64,000 nt of DNA from Faecalibacterium hattorii (lineage in GTDB: Bacteria; Bacillota; Clostridia; Oscillospirales; Ruminococcaceae): contig NZ_PRLC01000012.1 of the NCBI RefSeq assembly GCF_003287455.1, forward strand, positions 1 to 64,000. The letters run 5' to 3'. Below, piece after piece: positions 51,965-59,216 of this stretch; position 1 is the stretch's first letter; every line of letters begins with the position of its first letter. The notes under the pieces were generated by a model, which was given only the letters and a program-made list of their open reading frames with translations, had not been told where the DNA came from and made no database searches. The position numbers were made by a program, and so were the translations under genes.

Positions 51965-52136
51965 GCCGCCGAAAAGGCGGTGGATAAGGTGCTGTGTCGA
52001 AAACACAGGCGGCTGCTCTTACTGGTAGGACGCTCGTTTCATGAAAAATCATGGAAGGAACGTTATACCGAGGGGCGAGCTTATTTTTGAAGTCGAACCC
52101 CGGACTCGTGGTATAACGGGAAAGGGGGAATGTCGG
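51965..52136 (+). promoter_or_regulatory. Highly structured 172-nt leader of the small peptide gene
   Basis: Three successive hairpins are visible: CCGCC/GGCGG (51966-51980), CTGTGT/ACACAG (51992-52008), and a 58-nt hairpin (52061-52118) with 9-bp base CGTTATACC/GGTATAACG and nested GGGG/CCCC, CGA/TCG and CTT/AAG pairs. The last ends just before the GGGGG ribosome site, so structure could control translation. Confidence 0.7.
52031..52043 (+). repeat. 13-bp inverted repeat, left arm
   Basis: CGCTCGTTTCATG, perfect inverted match to 52329-52341. The two arms flank the peptide gene and its terminator. Confidence 0.7.
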
Positions 52137-52280
52137 ATGACATTGTCTGAATTGCTGGCGCTGCTGACCCTTCTGGTCGCAGCAGCCGCGCTGATGGTCG
52201 AAGTGGCAAAAGCCGGGTTCGCCATCGCGTGGAAAGTCGCACACGACAGATCAAACGATGACAACAAGAAAAGCAAGTAA
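52137..52280 (+). CDS. 47-aa hydrophobic peptide, candidate type I toxin
   Basis: 47 aa: one membrane helix (about 4-23, LSELLALLTLLVAAAAL), an amphipathic stretch, then a charged tail rich in D, N and K. This is the plan of small membrane toxins of the TxpA/holin-like type, though no sequence family is certain. GGGGG lies 8 bases before ATG 52137; an in-frame start at 52041 has no site and lies in the folded leader. The stop codon is inside the 5' arm of a terminator, and an opposite promoter at 52391-52418 would produce RNA complementary to its 3' end. Confidence 0.6.
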   Translation: MTLSELLALLTLLVAAAALMVEVAKAGFAIAWKVAHDRSNDDNKKSK

Positions 52281-52320
52281 CCGCCTCAGCTTCCTACACT
52301 GACGGTTGCTTGCTTTCTTT
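52270..52320. terminator. Two-way terminator shared by peptide mRNA and antisense RNA
   Basis: Thirteen-base-pair stem AAGCAAGTAACCG (52271-52283) with CGGTTGCTTGCTT (52303-52315), one mismatch-type pair, 19-nt loop, T-rich tails on both strands. Confidence 0.75.
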
Positions 52321-52328
52321 GTGCATAA

Positions 52329-52341
52329 CATGAAACGAGCG
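52329..52341 (-). repeat. 13-bp inverted repeat, right arm
   Basis: CATGAAACGAGCG on the plus strand, complement of 52031-52043, located in the 5' half of the predicted antisense RNA. Confidence 0.7.
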
Positions 52342-52390
52342 ACTGCCGGTAACGGGTAGCCGTTTGCCGACCAGCGCCTTTTCTATTTCC

Positions 52391-52418
52391 ATTATATCCG
52401 TTTTGGACGTGTTGTCAA
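52391..52418 (-). promoter_or_regulatory. Consensus promoter facing the small peptide gene
   Basis: On the minus strand perfect TTGACA (52418-52413), 16-bp spacer, perfect TATAAT (52396-52391). It lies past the dnaJ-like stop and has no coding gene downstream. Confidence 0.8.
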
Positions 52419-52439
52419 GAGTTTTGGGAGCGTGGTCGC

Positions 52440-53195
52440 TCAGATCCCCCGGAACCGCCAGCCCCAGCCCCAGCCGCCGCAGCAACAGTTGCACAGCAGG
52501 TTCAGCAGGATCATGCTCCAGCACCAGCGCATCAGGCCGCCCGGCTGGGCGTAGGTCGTCTGGGTGCGGTAGGTCTGGCCGGAGCTTTGCAGGTTGCGCA
52601 GATGCACCTGATATTCGGTGTTGCCCGGCTCCATCTGAGCGGCGCGGCGGGCGTCCTGCAGCGCCCCGATGCTGTTGCCAAGGCCCTGATTCGCCAGCGA
52701 GGAGAGGTAATACCACCGGGCTGTGCGGTTCGAAACGCCGTCCAGCACGCGGCGGGCCTCGGCGTAGCGCCGGTTCGCGATGAAGTTGCGGGCGGCCTGC
52801 AGCTCCGGAGTGTCGGTGCTGTTATAGCTGGCGCCGCTCTGCTGCTGGTAGCCGCCGAACCCGAAGCCAAAGCCGAAGGGGTCAAAGCCGAAGTCCCAGT
52901 CGCCGTCCTGCTGGGTATAGCCCTGCTGGCCGTAATTCTGCTGGAAACCGCCGTAATAGCTGCCGCCATAGCTCTGCTGGCCGTAGGGGTTGCCATAGCC
53001 GCCGCTCTGGGGGCCGGTCTCGCCCTTGGTGATGGCGTCGTAGGCGGCCTGAACTTCCTTGAAGTGTTCCTCGGCCGTGGGGTCGTTGGGGTTCAGGTCG
53101 GGGTGCCAGCGCTTGCACTTGGCACGGTACGCTTTTTTGATTTCTTCGTCGCTGGCTCCGCGCTGGATGCCCAGCACCTCATAGGGGTCTTTCAT
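52440..53195 (-). CDS. J-domain protein with Gly/Tyr/Gln-rich linker and TPR-like region
   Basis: 251 aa. J domain at about 3-60 with the HPD motif (KRWHPDLNPND), so it should stimulate an Hsp70. Residues about 62-130 are rich in G, Y, Q and F (low complexity, FGFGFGFGGY). A TPR-like helical part (about 130-205) follows, then a short hydrophobic Cys/Trp-rich tail (LLNLLCNCCCGGWGWGW) that could touch the membrane. It is not the housekeeping DnaJ, which has zinc fingers. It has its own promoter but neighbours DUF5685 and zinc-ribbon genes. Confidence 0.85.
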   Translation of the reverse strand: MKDPYEVLGIQRGASDEEIKKAYRAKCKRWHPDLNPNDPTAEEHFKEVQAAYDAITKGETGPQSGGYGNPYGQQSYGGSYYGGFQQNYGQQGYTQQDGDWDFGFDPFGFGFGFGGYQQQSGASYNSTDTPELQAARNFIANRRYAEARRVLDGVSNRTARWYYLSSLANQGLGNSIGALQDARRAAQMEPGNTEYQVHLRNLQSSGQTYRTQTTYAQPGGLMRWCWSMILLNLLCNCCCGGWGWGWRFRGI

Positions 53196-53261
53196 GGATC
53201 AACTTCCTCACGTCTCTACTAGGCTTTGTGCCGCCGGGCTGGGGGCACACAAACAAGATTA

Positions 53262-53290
53262 AGTGTACAGGACTGCGCCTGAAAAATCAA
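53262..53290 (-). promoter_or_regulatory. Promoter of the J-domain gene
   Basis: On the minus strand TTGATT, 17-bp spacer, TACACT. Confidence 0.45.
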
Positions 53291-53318
53291 GAGAAACCGC
53301 CCAATTCAGGCGGTTTTG
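53289..53318 (-). terminator. Terminator at the end of the DUF5685 gene
   Basis: Stem AACCGCC/GGCGGTT with 7-nt loop overlapping the last codons; a T/C-rich tail follows on the minus strand. Confidence 0.6.
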
Positions 53319-54145
53319 TGCTTCTGCTTCTCGTTTTTGCAGTTGTATTTGAGCCACACGCCCGAATACAGGATGTTTCGCAGCAGGTCCACGTCCTCCA
53401 CGCAGGGCAGACGCTCGAAGCTGCGGGCGCAGTTCGAAAGCAGCAGCTCGAAAATTTCCCGCATCTCTTCCTCGTAGCCGGGGGTCTGGCTCAGGGAGCG
53501 CAAAGGGTTGTAGGCCCCCTTGCGGGTATCCTTGGCGAGGTCGTCGTAGGCGTCCAGCAGGTAGATGTACTTGCCGAGGTTGAAGCCGATGCTCCGCAGC
53601 TCCGGCGACCAGTGGTCTTCTTGGTAGTCGAAGAGTTCCGCCATCAGCTCGCCGAAGCAGCCGGATACGGCGTCGAGGTCCTCGCTGCCCTTGGCCTCAT
53701 ACTGGGCCAGCCGGTCCAGACAGGCGCGGATGGCACCGCACTGCCGGGGCCAGCGGGCCGCTGCGGCTTCGGTGGGGGAGGCCAGCAGCTGCTGGAACCC
53801 AAGGCCGAGGAGGCTGTGGTCGTCCTTCCACTTGTCCGCGGCGTTGTAGTAGTGGAGCGCGACGCTCAGGTCGGCGCAGTAGTCCGTGGGGGCGCTGGCT
53901 CGCCAATCCACTTTCCGGATGGGGTGGATGGGGCAGTGGCCGCTGCCGGCAGCAAGCTCGCTCTCGCCCTCGTACAGGCTGGAGAGCAGCAGGTTCAGGA
54001 AAGTCAGGTCATAGCTCAGGGTCAGCCGCCCCCGCAGCCCGTGCAGTGCGCCGATGCGGCGGCAGAGCCCGCAGTAGGCGGTGCGGTAGCGGGCCTGTGC
54101 TTCGGGGGAGAGGGCCGCCTGATTCGGGATCACATAGCCGAACAT
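53306..54145 (-). CDS. DUF5685 family protein
   Basis: 279 aa, all-helical. It starts MFGYV and has YCGLCRRIG near 24-32 with a Cys pair, HCPIHP near 70, and YIYLLDAYDDLAKDTRKGAYNPL near 190, which recalls the Asp-rich helices of isoprenoid-synthase folds (DxxxD); the chemistry is not known. DUF5685 assignment is from memory of the family pattern. It is 3 bases after the zinc-ribbon membrane protein gene and upstream of the J-domain gene, suggesting joint function. Confidence 0.7.
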   Translation of the reverse strand: MFGYVIPNQAALSPEAQARYRTAYCGLCRRIGALHGLRGRLTLSYDLTFLNLLLSSLYEGESELAAGSGHCPIHPIRKVDWRASAPTDYCADLSVALHYYNAADKWKDDHSLLGLGFQQLLASPTEAAAARWPRQCGAIRACLDRLAQYEAKGSEDLDAVSGCFGELMAELFDYQEDHWSPELRSIGFNLGKYIYLLDAYDDLAKDTRKGAYNPLRSLSQTPGYEEEMREIFELLLSNCARSFERLPCVEDVDLLRNILYSGVWLKYNCKNEKQKHKTA

Positions 54146-54148
54146 GGG

Positions 54149-54544
54149 TCAGCTCTTCTTGATGAACTGGGTGCCGCAGCGGGGGCAGGAGATCTGGATG
54201 CGGCCCCGGCCGCGGGGCACCCGCAGCTTCTGGTGGCACTGGGGGCAGCGGTAGTAGTGGTAGACCTTCCGGTTGGCCCACTGCTCCTTCCAGCTGCGGA
54301 ACTTGCTGCCCACACGATCCTTGAGGGTGTAGAACTTGTAGTTCTCCTCCGTCCGCTTGGAGATGTTGCGGCTGAAGGTGCGGTAGTAGCAGAACACCAG
54401 CAGAGCCACACCCAGCCATGTGAACAGGCTGACCCGGCTGACGATGGCGATCAGCAGCAGCACCAGCGAAGCGATGCTCAGGAACTGGTTCAGGCCGTCG
54501 GTGCCGTAGCGGCCGATCATGAAGCGGCGAAGTTTTTCTCTCAT
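54149..54544 (-). CDS. Zinc-ribbon membrane protein
   Basis: 131 aa. Two membrane helices (about 20-36 and 40-56) are followed by a basic linker and a C-terminal zinc ribbon CPQCHQKL...CPRCGTQF. The start at 54544 (MREKLRRFM) has AAGGA upstream at a slightly long distance; a TTG 8 codons earlier is possible. First gene of the run with DUF5685 and the J-domain gene. Function unknown; the ribbon may bind zinc for protein contact. Confidence 0.7.
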   Translation of the reverse strand: MREKLRRFMIGRYGTDGLNQFLSIASLVLLLIAIVSRVSLFTWLGVALLVFCYYRTFSRNISKRTEENYKFYTLKDRVGSKFRSWKEQWANRKVYHYYRCPQCHQKLRVPRGRGRIQISCPRCGTQFIKKS

Positions 54545-54582
54545 AGTCTTACAGTCCTTTTTCCTCAAGATATCTTTAAAAG

Positions 54583-54615
54583 AGGACGGCCGAGGCCGTC
54601 CTGCTGTTCTTTACA
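54583..54615 (-). terminator. Hairpin terminator downstream of the GH2 gene
   Basis: GGACGGCC/GGCCGTCC stem (54587-54604) with a 2-nt gap; TTTT follows on the minus strand. Confidence 0.55.
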
Positions 54616-54684
54616 AGGATAGAATATCAGCCAAACATGATAAAACTTTGAACGGAGTGCAAATCTATCATGAAAGGACGGCGT

Positions 54685-57072
54685 TTAACCGCGTTTGCGC
54701 ACGGTGAGGGCGGCTTCGGTGTCCAGCGCACCCTCCATTTTGCAGTGGAGGACGGCCCGGCCCGCTTCGCCGGTGGTGGCGAGGTAGGTGCCCGCCATGC
54801 CGCCCCGCAGCGGCACCACGCTGGGGCCGAGGATCTTCACCGGGCCTTCGACGGAAAGCTGGACGGCCTCGCCGCAGTAGGGCAGGAGGTTGCCGTTCTG
54901 GTCGATGGCCCGGAGGCTGACGGCGGCGCAGTCCCATGTGGGGCCGTCGGTCAGCAAGGGATTCAGGACAGTGCACTCCAGCCGGACGCTCTGCACCGGC
55001 TCCTTGACCACGGTGCGGACAGCCCGGCCGTGCCAGACGGCCTCGAACCGGTAGACGCTGGAAGGGGAACCCAGCACGCCGATGTACTTGTAGTACATCC
55101 GAAGCAGGTCGTTCCAGCCAAGCCGCAGCGACAGCAGCCGGGCCCGGCTCAACGGCGAGAGGGTCAGCGCGTCCCGGCGCATCTCATTGAGGATGGCGGC
55201 CACCTGCGGGGCGGCCACGGGGTCAAGGCCCTCGTACTTTTCCAGCAGGGAGCCGACGAAGTCCTGCACCTCGATGGGCGGATGAGGCAGCGCGGCAAAG
55301 CGGCCCCGGCGGTCCGGGGTAAACTCGGCGATGAAATCGTTGCCGCGGTAGAGCCGGACGCTCTCGGCATTGGTGAACACCCAGCACGCCCCCGCAAAGC
55401 CGCCGGGGTGATCCCCCAGCGCCATGCTGGACGAAACTTCCAGCACGATGTCCGAAGGGGAGCGGGGCGTTTTCTGGCTGGCGTAGACGGCGGCGGAGAG
55501 CTTCGGGTTCCGGAACATGTCCAGCACGCCGTGGTAGCAGATGCGGTCGCCGCTGCCGAACTCCTTGTGGGTGTTGTAATCGGCCATGCACCAGCCCAGC
55601 GCCCCGGCCACGCCCGGCTGGGCGATGGCGTCGTTCAGGACGGCGGCGTGGTGCAGCGCTTGGACCAGCCGGTGCGGCTCGTCGTCAAAGGCTTTGGCCG
55701 GGAACTGCTGGCCCCCGAATTCGCTGATGAGGTAGCCTTTGCGGATGTCGGGGGTGACATTGGCTCGGTTCTCGCACCCCGGCCCCCGCCCGGCGTAGGA
55801 GTGGTCGTTGTAGGCGTAGACGTCTTCCAGAAGCTGATCCTTCCGGCGGATGTGGACCCCGGCGGTGGGGCGGGTGGGGTCGAGCCGGTGGACGGCCTCG
55901 TTGGTGCGCTTGTAGAAGGCTTCGTCGTCGGCGCTGGCGTTGACCCGCACCCCCCACAAAAAGACGCTGGGGTGGTTGCGGCACTGGCAGACCATCTCGC
56001 GGCAGTTTTGCAGCGCTTGGGCCTTCCAGCTTTCGTCCCCGATGTACTGCCAGCCCGGCATTTCGAGGAAGACGAGCAGCCCCAGCTCGTCGCACGCATC
56101 GAGGAAGGCGGGGCTCTGGGGGTAGTGGCTGGTGCGGACGGCGTTGCAGCCCAGCTGCTTTTTCAGGATGTGGGCATCAAGCTGCTGGATGCTGTCCGGC
56201 ATGGCATAGCCCTGATAGGGGTAGCTCTGGTGGCGGTTCAGGCCCCGCACTTCGACCCGCTGGCCGTTGAGGTAAAGCCCGCCCGCGACGAATTGGATGG
56301 TGCGGAAGCCGAACCGGGTGGACTTTTCGTCCAGCACCCGGTCGGGCAGACCGCCGGTGCCGGGGCGGATGAGCCGCACCGTGAGGGTGTAGAGGAAGGG
56401 GTGGTCGATGCTCCACGGGTGGACGCCGTTCAGGGTGCCCACGATGGGCAGGGACAGCTCCCCGTCGTAGAGGGCGCGGCTCCCGGCGGGGCTGCGGATC
56501 TCGGCTTGGAGGGTGCAGCCCACGGTCTCACCCACGGTGGAGGTGTAGATGCGGAAATCGCCCTCAGCCTGTGCCTCTATGAAGATATCGCGCAGATAAG
56601 CGGGTTCTTTCACGTCCAGCGAGACGGCGCGGTAGATGCCGCCGTAGGTCAGGTAATCGATCTGGCCGCCGAAGGGCGGGATGTTCAGGTCCTCGCGGCT
56701 GTCGCAGCGGACGGCGAGGACGTTTTTCTCCCCCAGACGGAGGGCTTCGGTGAGATCGACTGTGAAGGCTGTGTAGCCACAGCCATGGTGGAACACCCGC
56801 CGCCCGTTGCAGAACACGGTGGCGTCGTGGGCCACGGCGTCAAAGGTGAGCAGCACGGTGCGGCCCTGCCACTCCTTCGGGGCGAAAAACTCCCGCCGGT
56901 AGCCGCAAAGGCGCTGGTAATCGTTTTCATTGCAGTAATTGTAGGGCAGCGTCTTGACCGTGTGGGGGATGCGCACGGGTTCCAGCGCAAGCTCCGGGCA
57001 CTCCGGCCGCACGATGGCGGGGTCGAAGGTGGGGGTGAACAGCCAGCCGTCGTTCCAATCGTAATGTTCCAT
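54685..57072 (-). CDS. Glycoside hydrolase family 2 protein (beta-galactosidase-like) with altered acid/base site
   Basis: 795 aa. GH2 sandwich domain (about 1-160), immunoglobulin-like domain, TIM barrel (about 265-560) and C-terminal beta domains. The nucleophile is visible as E451 in LISEFGG. At the position where the family has the acid/base glutamate after Asn (WGVRINES-like) this protein reads WGVRVNAS: N378 then A379 in place of Glu. It has no signal peptide, so it acts inside the cell. GGAGGG precedes the ATG. It may be inactive, or use another residue; a binding or transglycosylation role is possible. Confidence 0.85.
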   Translation of the reverse strand: MEHYDWNDGWLFTPTFDPAIVRPECPELALEPVRIPHTVKTLPYNYCNENDYQRLCGYRREFFAPKEWQGRTVLLTFDAVAHDATVFCNGRRVFHHGCGYTAFTVDLTEALRLGEKNVLAVRCDSREDLNIPPFGGQIDYLTYGGIYRAVSLDVKEPAYLRDIFIEAQAEGDFRIYTSTVGETVGCTLQAEIRSPAGSRALYDGELSLPIVGTLNGVHPWSIDHPFLYTLTVRLIRPGTGGLPDRVLDEKSTRFGFRTIQFVAGGLYLNGQRVEVRGLNRHQSYPYQGYAMPDSIQQLDAHILKKQLGCNAVRTSHYPQSPAFLDACDELGLLVFLEMPGWQYIGDESWKAQALQNCREMVCQCRNHPSVFLWGVRVNASADDEAFYKRTNEAVHRLDPTRPTAGVHIRRKDQLLEDVYAYNDHSYAGRGPGCENRANVTPDIRKGYLISEFGGQQFPAKAFDDEPHRLVQALHHAAVLNDAIAQPGVAGALGWCMADYNTHKEFGSGDRICYHGVLDMFRNPKLSAAVYASQKTPRSPSDIVLEVSSSMALGDHPGGFAGACWVFTNAESVRLYRGNDFIAEFTPDRRGRFAALPHPPIEVQDFVGSLLEKYEGLDPVAAPQVAAILNEMRRDALTLSPLSRARLLSLRLGWNDLLRMYYKYIGVLGSPSSVYRFEAVWHGRAVRTVVKEPVQSVRLECTVLNPLLTDGPTWDCAAVSLRAIDQNGNLLPYCGEAVQLSVEGPVKILGPSVVPLRGGMAGTYLATTGEAGRAVLHCKMEGALDTEAALTVRKRG

Positions 57073-57141
57073 AGTCCGCCCTCCGTCGTGGTAAAAATAC
57101 TTATCCTAATGCTACCACAAAGTTGTGAACGAAAAAAGCAT

Positions 57142-57762
57142 TTATCTTATAAAATTTGTCATCGGACGGCGGGGATTCTCCGGGTGGGAGATGCCCGCGG
57201 CCTTGCCCGCTTCGATGCAGCGGAGCAGCCACGCCATATTGCGGCCCAGCTCCCGCATCACGGCGCAGCCCTCTTGGTCCTGTAAGACCTGCTCCGGGTT
57301 GGAGCCATGGACCATGGGCCAGTAGGAGCCGCTGACGAGGGGCATGTGGAAGAACTCCGGGTACTTCACCAGTTGGTCAAGGGTGGTGGTAGTACCGGCG
57401 CGGCGGGCCGAGCAGCAGATGGCGGCGGGCTTGTAGGCAAGATACTTGCCGCCCGCGTAGCTCAGCCGGTCCATAAAGCTGGTCATGTTGCCGGATGCGG
57501 AAGCGTAGTGGACCGGGGTGCCGAAGACGAAGGCGTCGGCGGTCTTGGCCTTTTCGATGGCCTCGTTGACCACGCCCCCGAAGACGCAGCCCTTGCCCGC
57601 AGCGCAGCCGCCGCAGCCGATGCAGCCGCCGACGGGCTTGGTGCCGACATTCAAAATCTCGGTATCGATGCCGGCGGCGTTCAGTTCCCCGGCGATGAGG
57701 GTCAGGGCGGTGTAGGTGCAGCCCTTCTCGTGGGGGCTGCCGTTGATGAGCAGGACATTCAT
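57142..57762 (-). CDS. Flavodoxin-family / iron-sulfur flavoprotein-like reductase
   Basis: 206 aa. FMN-binding loop NGSPHEKGCTYTAL at about 7-20 and a cysteine cluster CIGCGGCAAGKGC (about 47-59) as in iron-sulfur flavoproteins; FGTPVHYASASGNMTSFMDRL is the second flavin segment in order. Likely NAD(P)H-dependent electron transfer with unknown partner. AAAGGAGA precedes the ATG. Single gene with its own promoter; a 69-base gap without features lies between it and the GH2 gene. Confidence 0.85.
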   Translation of the reverse strand: MNVLLINGSPHEKGCTYTALTLIAGELNAAGIDTEILNVGTKPVGGCIGCGGCAAGKGCVFGGVVNEAIEKAKTADAFVFGTPVHYASASGNMTSFMDRLSYAGGKYLAYKPAAICCSARRAGTTTTLDQLVKYPEFFHMPLVSGSYWPMVHGSNPEQVLQDQEGCAVMRELGRNMAWLLRCIEAGKAAGISHPENPRRPMTNFIR

Positions 57763-57813
57763 AGTAACTCTCTCCTTTTGACGGTGCGCGGAGAAAAACC
57801 GCGCTCTGGGCTG

Positions 57814-57842
57814 ATTTTAGCACATTTGCCGCCGGAGTGCAA
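57814..57842 (-). promoter_or_regulatory. Promoter of the flavoprotein gene
   Basis: On the minus strand TTGCAC, 17-bp spacer, TAAAAT. Confidence 0.7.
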
Positions 57843-57850
57843 CGCAACCC

Positions 57851-57881
57851 TTGACAAAGTGCGGTGTCTTGACAATAATAT
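57851..57881 (+). promoter_or_regulatory. Probable promoter of rsmD
   Basis: Perfect TTGACA (57851-57856) followed by AATAAT/TAATAT about 17-19 bases later; a second TTGACA occurs at 57869-57874. It is back to back with the flavoprotein promoter. Confidence 0.5.
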
Positions 57882-57918
57882 AAAGATACACAAACGGATG
57901 CAAAAAGGAGGCAACCAC

Positions 57919-58488
57919 ATGCGAGTCATTGCAGGAGACGCACGGGGCAGACGGCTGGAGGCCCTGCCCGGCACCGATATCACCCGCCCCACCCTCGATC
58001 AGGTCAAGGAGGCGATGTTCAGCATCGTCCAGTTCGACCTGCCCGGTGCACGGGTGCTGGACCTGTACGCCGGAAGCGGCCAGCTGGGCATCGAAGCTCT
58101 TTCCCGCGGGGCAGCGCGGTGCGTGTTCTTGGACGAGAATCGCGAGGCCGTGAACATCGTGATGAAGAACTGCAAGACCTGCGGCGTGTTCGACTGCAGC
58201 CGGGTCAACATCGGCGAGGCGGCGCGGTATCTTTCCGCGTGCCATGAGCAGTTCGACCTCGTTCTGTTGGACCCGCCGTTCCGCGGTGGTACGCTGGAAA
58301 AGATCCTTCCCAGCGTGGACAAGGTGGTGGCCCCCGGCGGCATCGTCCTGTGCGAGAGCGAGACAGGCCTTGTGCTGCCCGCCGAGGCTGGGGAGCTGAC
58401 CTTGAAGAAACAGTATAAATACGGCAAGGTGCTGCTGTGGAAATATGCAAAGCCCATGCAGCCCGCCGGAGAGGAAGATGCGGAATGA
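57919..58488 (+). CDS. rsmD: 16S rRNA (guanine(966)-N2)-methyltransferase
   Basis: 189 aa. Methylates G966 of 16S rRNA near the P site. MRVIAGDARGRRL start, DQVKEAMFSI, SAM motif LDLYAGSGQLGIEALSRG in short blocks, and the catalytic LLDPPFR. AAAAAGGAGG before ATG 57919; the open frame far upstream is antisense to the flavoprotein gene and not coding. In most relatives coaD follows; here a coiled-coil gene overlaps instead. Confidence 0.94.
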   Translation: MRVIAGDARGRRLEALPGTDITRPTLDQVKEAMFSIVQFDLPGARVLDLYAGSGQLGIEALSRGAARCVFLDENREAVNIVMKNCKTCGVFDCSRVNIGEAARYLSACHEQFDLVLLDPPFRGGTLEKILPSVDKVVAPGGIVLCESETGLVLPAEAGELTLKKQYKYGKVLLWKYAKPMQPAGEEDAE

Positions 58489-58946
58489 ACGTAAACGAGC
58501 TTTTGGATACCATTGAGGACGCTCTCGAAGAGAGCGCCGGGATGCCCCTTTCGGGCGGCAAGCGGATCGTGGACGTGGAGCAGATCCGGGATTATCTGGA
58601 CGAGATCCGCCAGAATCTACCGGTGGAGCTGCGTCAGGCACAGTCCATCGTCAGCGACCGTGCCCAGCTCATCGATTCGGCCAACGCACAGGCACAGGCC
58701 ATCGTGAAAAAGGCCGAGGAGCGGGCCCGCATCCTCGTCAGCGAGGCCGAGATCGTCAAGGCGGCCCAGCAGCGCGCGTCGGAGATCGTCTCCGCCGCCC
58801 AGACCGAGGCCCGCACCGTCCGCCAGACCGTGACCGACTACTGTGATAATATGCTCAAGACCACCGAAGAGACCATGGCCGAGAACGCCGCACAGGTGAA
58901 AAGTGTGCGTGCAAACCTCCGCCAGAGCCCCCGCAAACCCATGTAA
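58485..58946 (+). CDS. Coiled-coil protein of unknown function coupled to rsmD
   Basis: 153 aa. A short N-terminal helical part (1-45) leads to a long Ala/Glu/Arg/Gln-rich coiled coil (about 50-145, AQAQAIVKKAEERARILVSEAE), like proteins annotated as ATPase- or DivIVA-like. ATG overlaps the rsmD stop (ATGA). No membrane segment. Cell-shape or division scaffolding is a guess from the coiled coil and the division genes 270 bases away. Confidence 0.7.
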   Translation: MNVNELLDTIEDALEESAGMPLSGGKRIVDVEQIRDYLDEIRQNLPVELRQAQSIVSDRAQLIDSANAQAQAIVKKAEERARILVSEAEIVKAAQQRASEIVSAAQTEARTVRQTVTDYCDNMLKTTEETMAENAAQVKSVRANLRQSPRKPM

Positions 58947-58982
58947 TTGGGCCCCTGCGGAGTTTGTCAAAAAAACAGGACG

Positions 58983-59023
58983 TCCCCCGCAAGCAAAGTA
59001 CACGGCTTGCAGGGGATTTTTTT
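58983..59023 (+). terminator. Terminator after the coiled-coil gene
   Basis: CCCC-GCAAGC with GCTTGC-A-GGGG arms (58984-59015), 10-nt loop, seven T. Confidence 0.88.
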
Positions 59024-59057
59024 GGTGATTTTTGAGGAAAAAGCACCGCCAAAAGCC

Positions 59058-59086
59058 TTGCATTCGCACACGGGTTTTGTTAAAAT
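59058..59086 (+). promoter_or_regulatory. Promoter of the rsmH-division cluster
   Basis: TTGCAT (59058-59063), 17-bp spacer, TAAAAT (59081-59086). No mraZ gene or MraZ-type GTG repeat boxes (TGGGN) stand out before rsmH. Confidence 0.7.
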
Positions 59087-59216
59087 AAAATTGAATCCGA
59101 AAAGGTGCTTGGGGCAGTGTGCCCCTCAGGGCGCCCGGCGGGGTCTGAAAAATGAAAAAATGACGGCTCACCGCACAGGATGAAGGACTGAAACAACAGA
59201 AAGGAGGCTGGGCCCT

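Larger units (their letters stand above)
52270..52384 (-). ncRNA. Predicted antisense RNA to the small peptide gene
   Basis: A transcript of about 115 nt is predicted from the promoter at 52391-52418 to the shared terminator. It would carry an AACGG/CCGTT hairpin (52351-52364), the CGCTCGTTTCATG element and full complementarity to the last codons and 3' end of the peptide mRNA. No minus-strand gene lies downstream for this promoter to serve. Existence is predicted, not shown. Confidence 0.55.

Noticed and set aside
52294-52716. Minus-strand frame that could use the promoter at 52391-52418
   Set aside because: Its start lies upstream of the promoter and within the J-domain gene in another frame; only its last third would be transcribed.
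57307-57918. Plus-strand open frame running into rsmD
   Set aside because: It is antisense to the flavoprotein gene; the RsmD family start and AAGGAGG site are at 57919.
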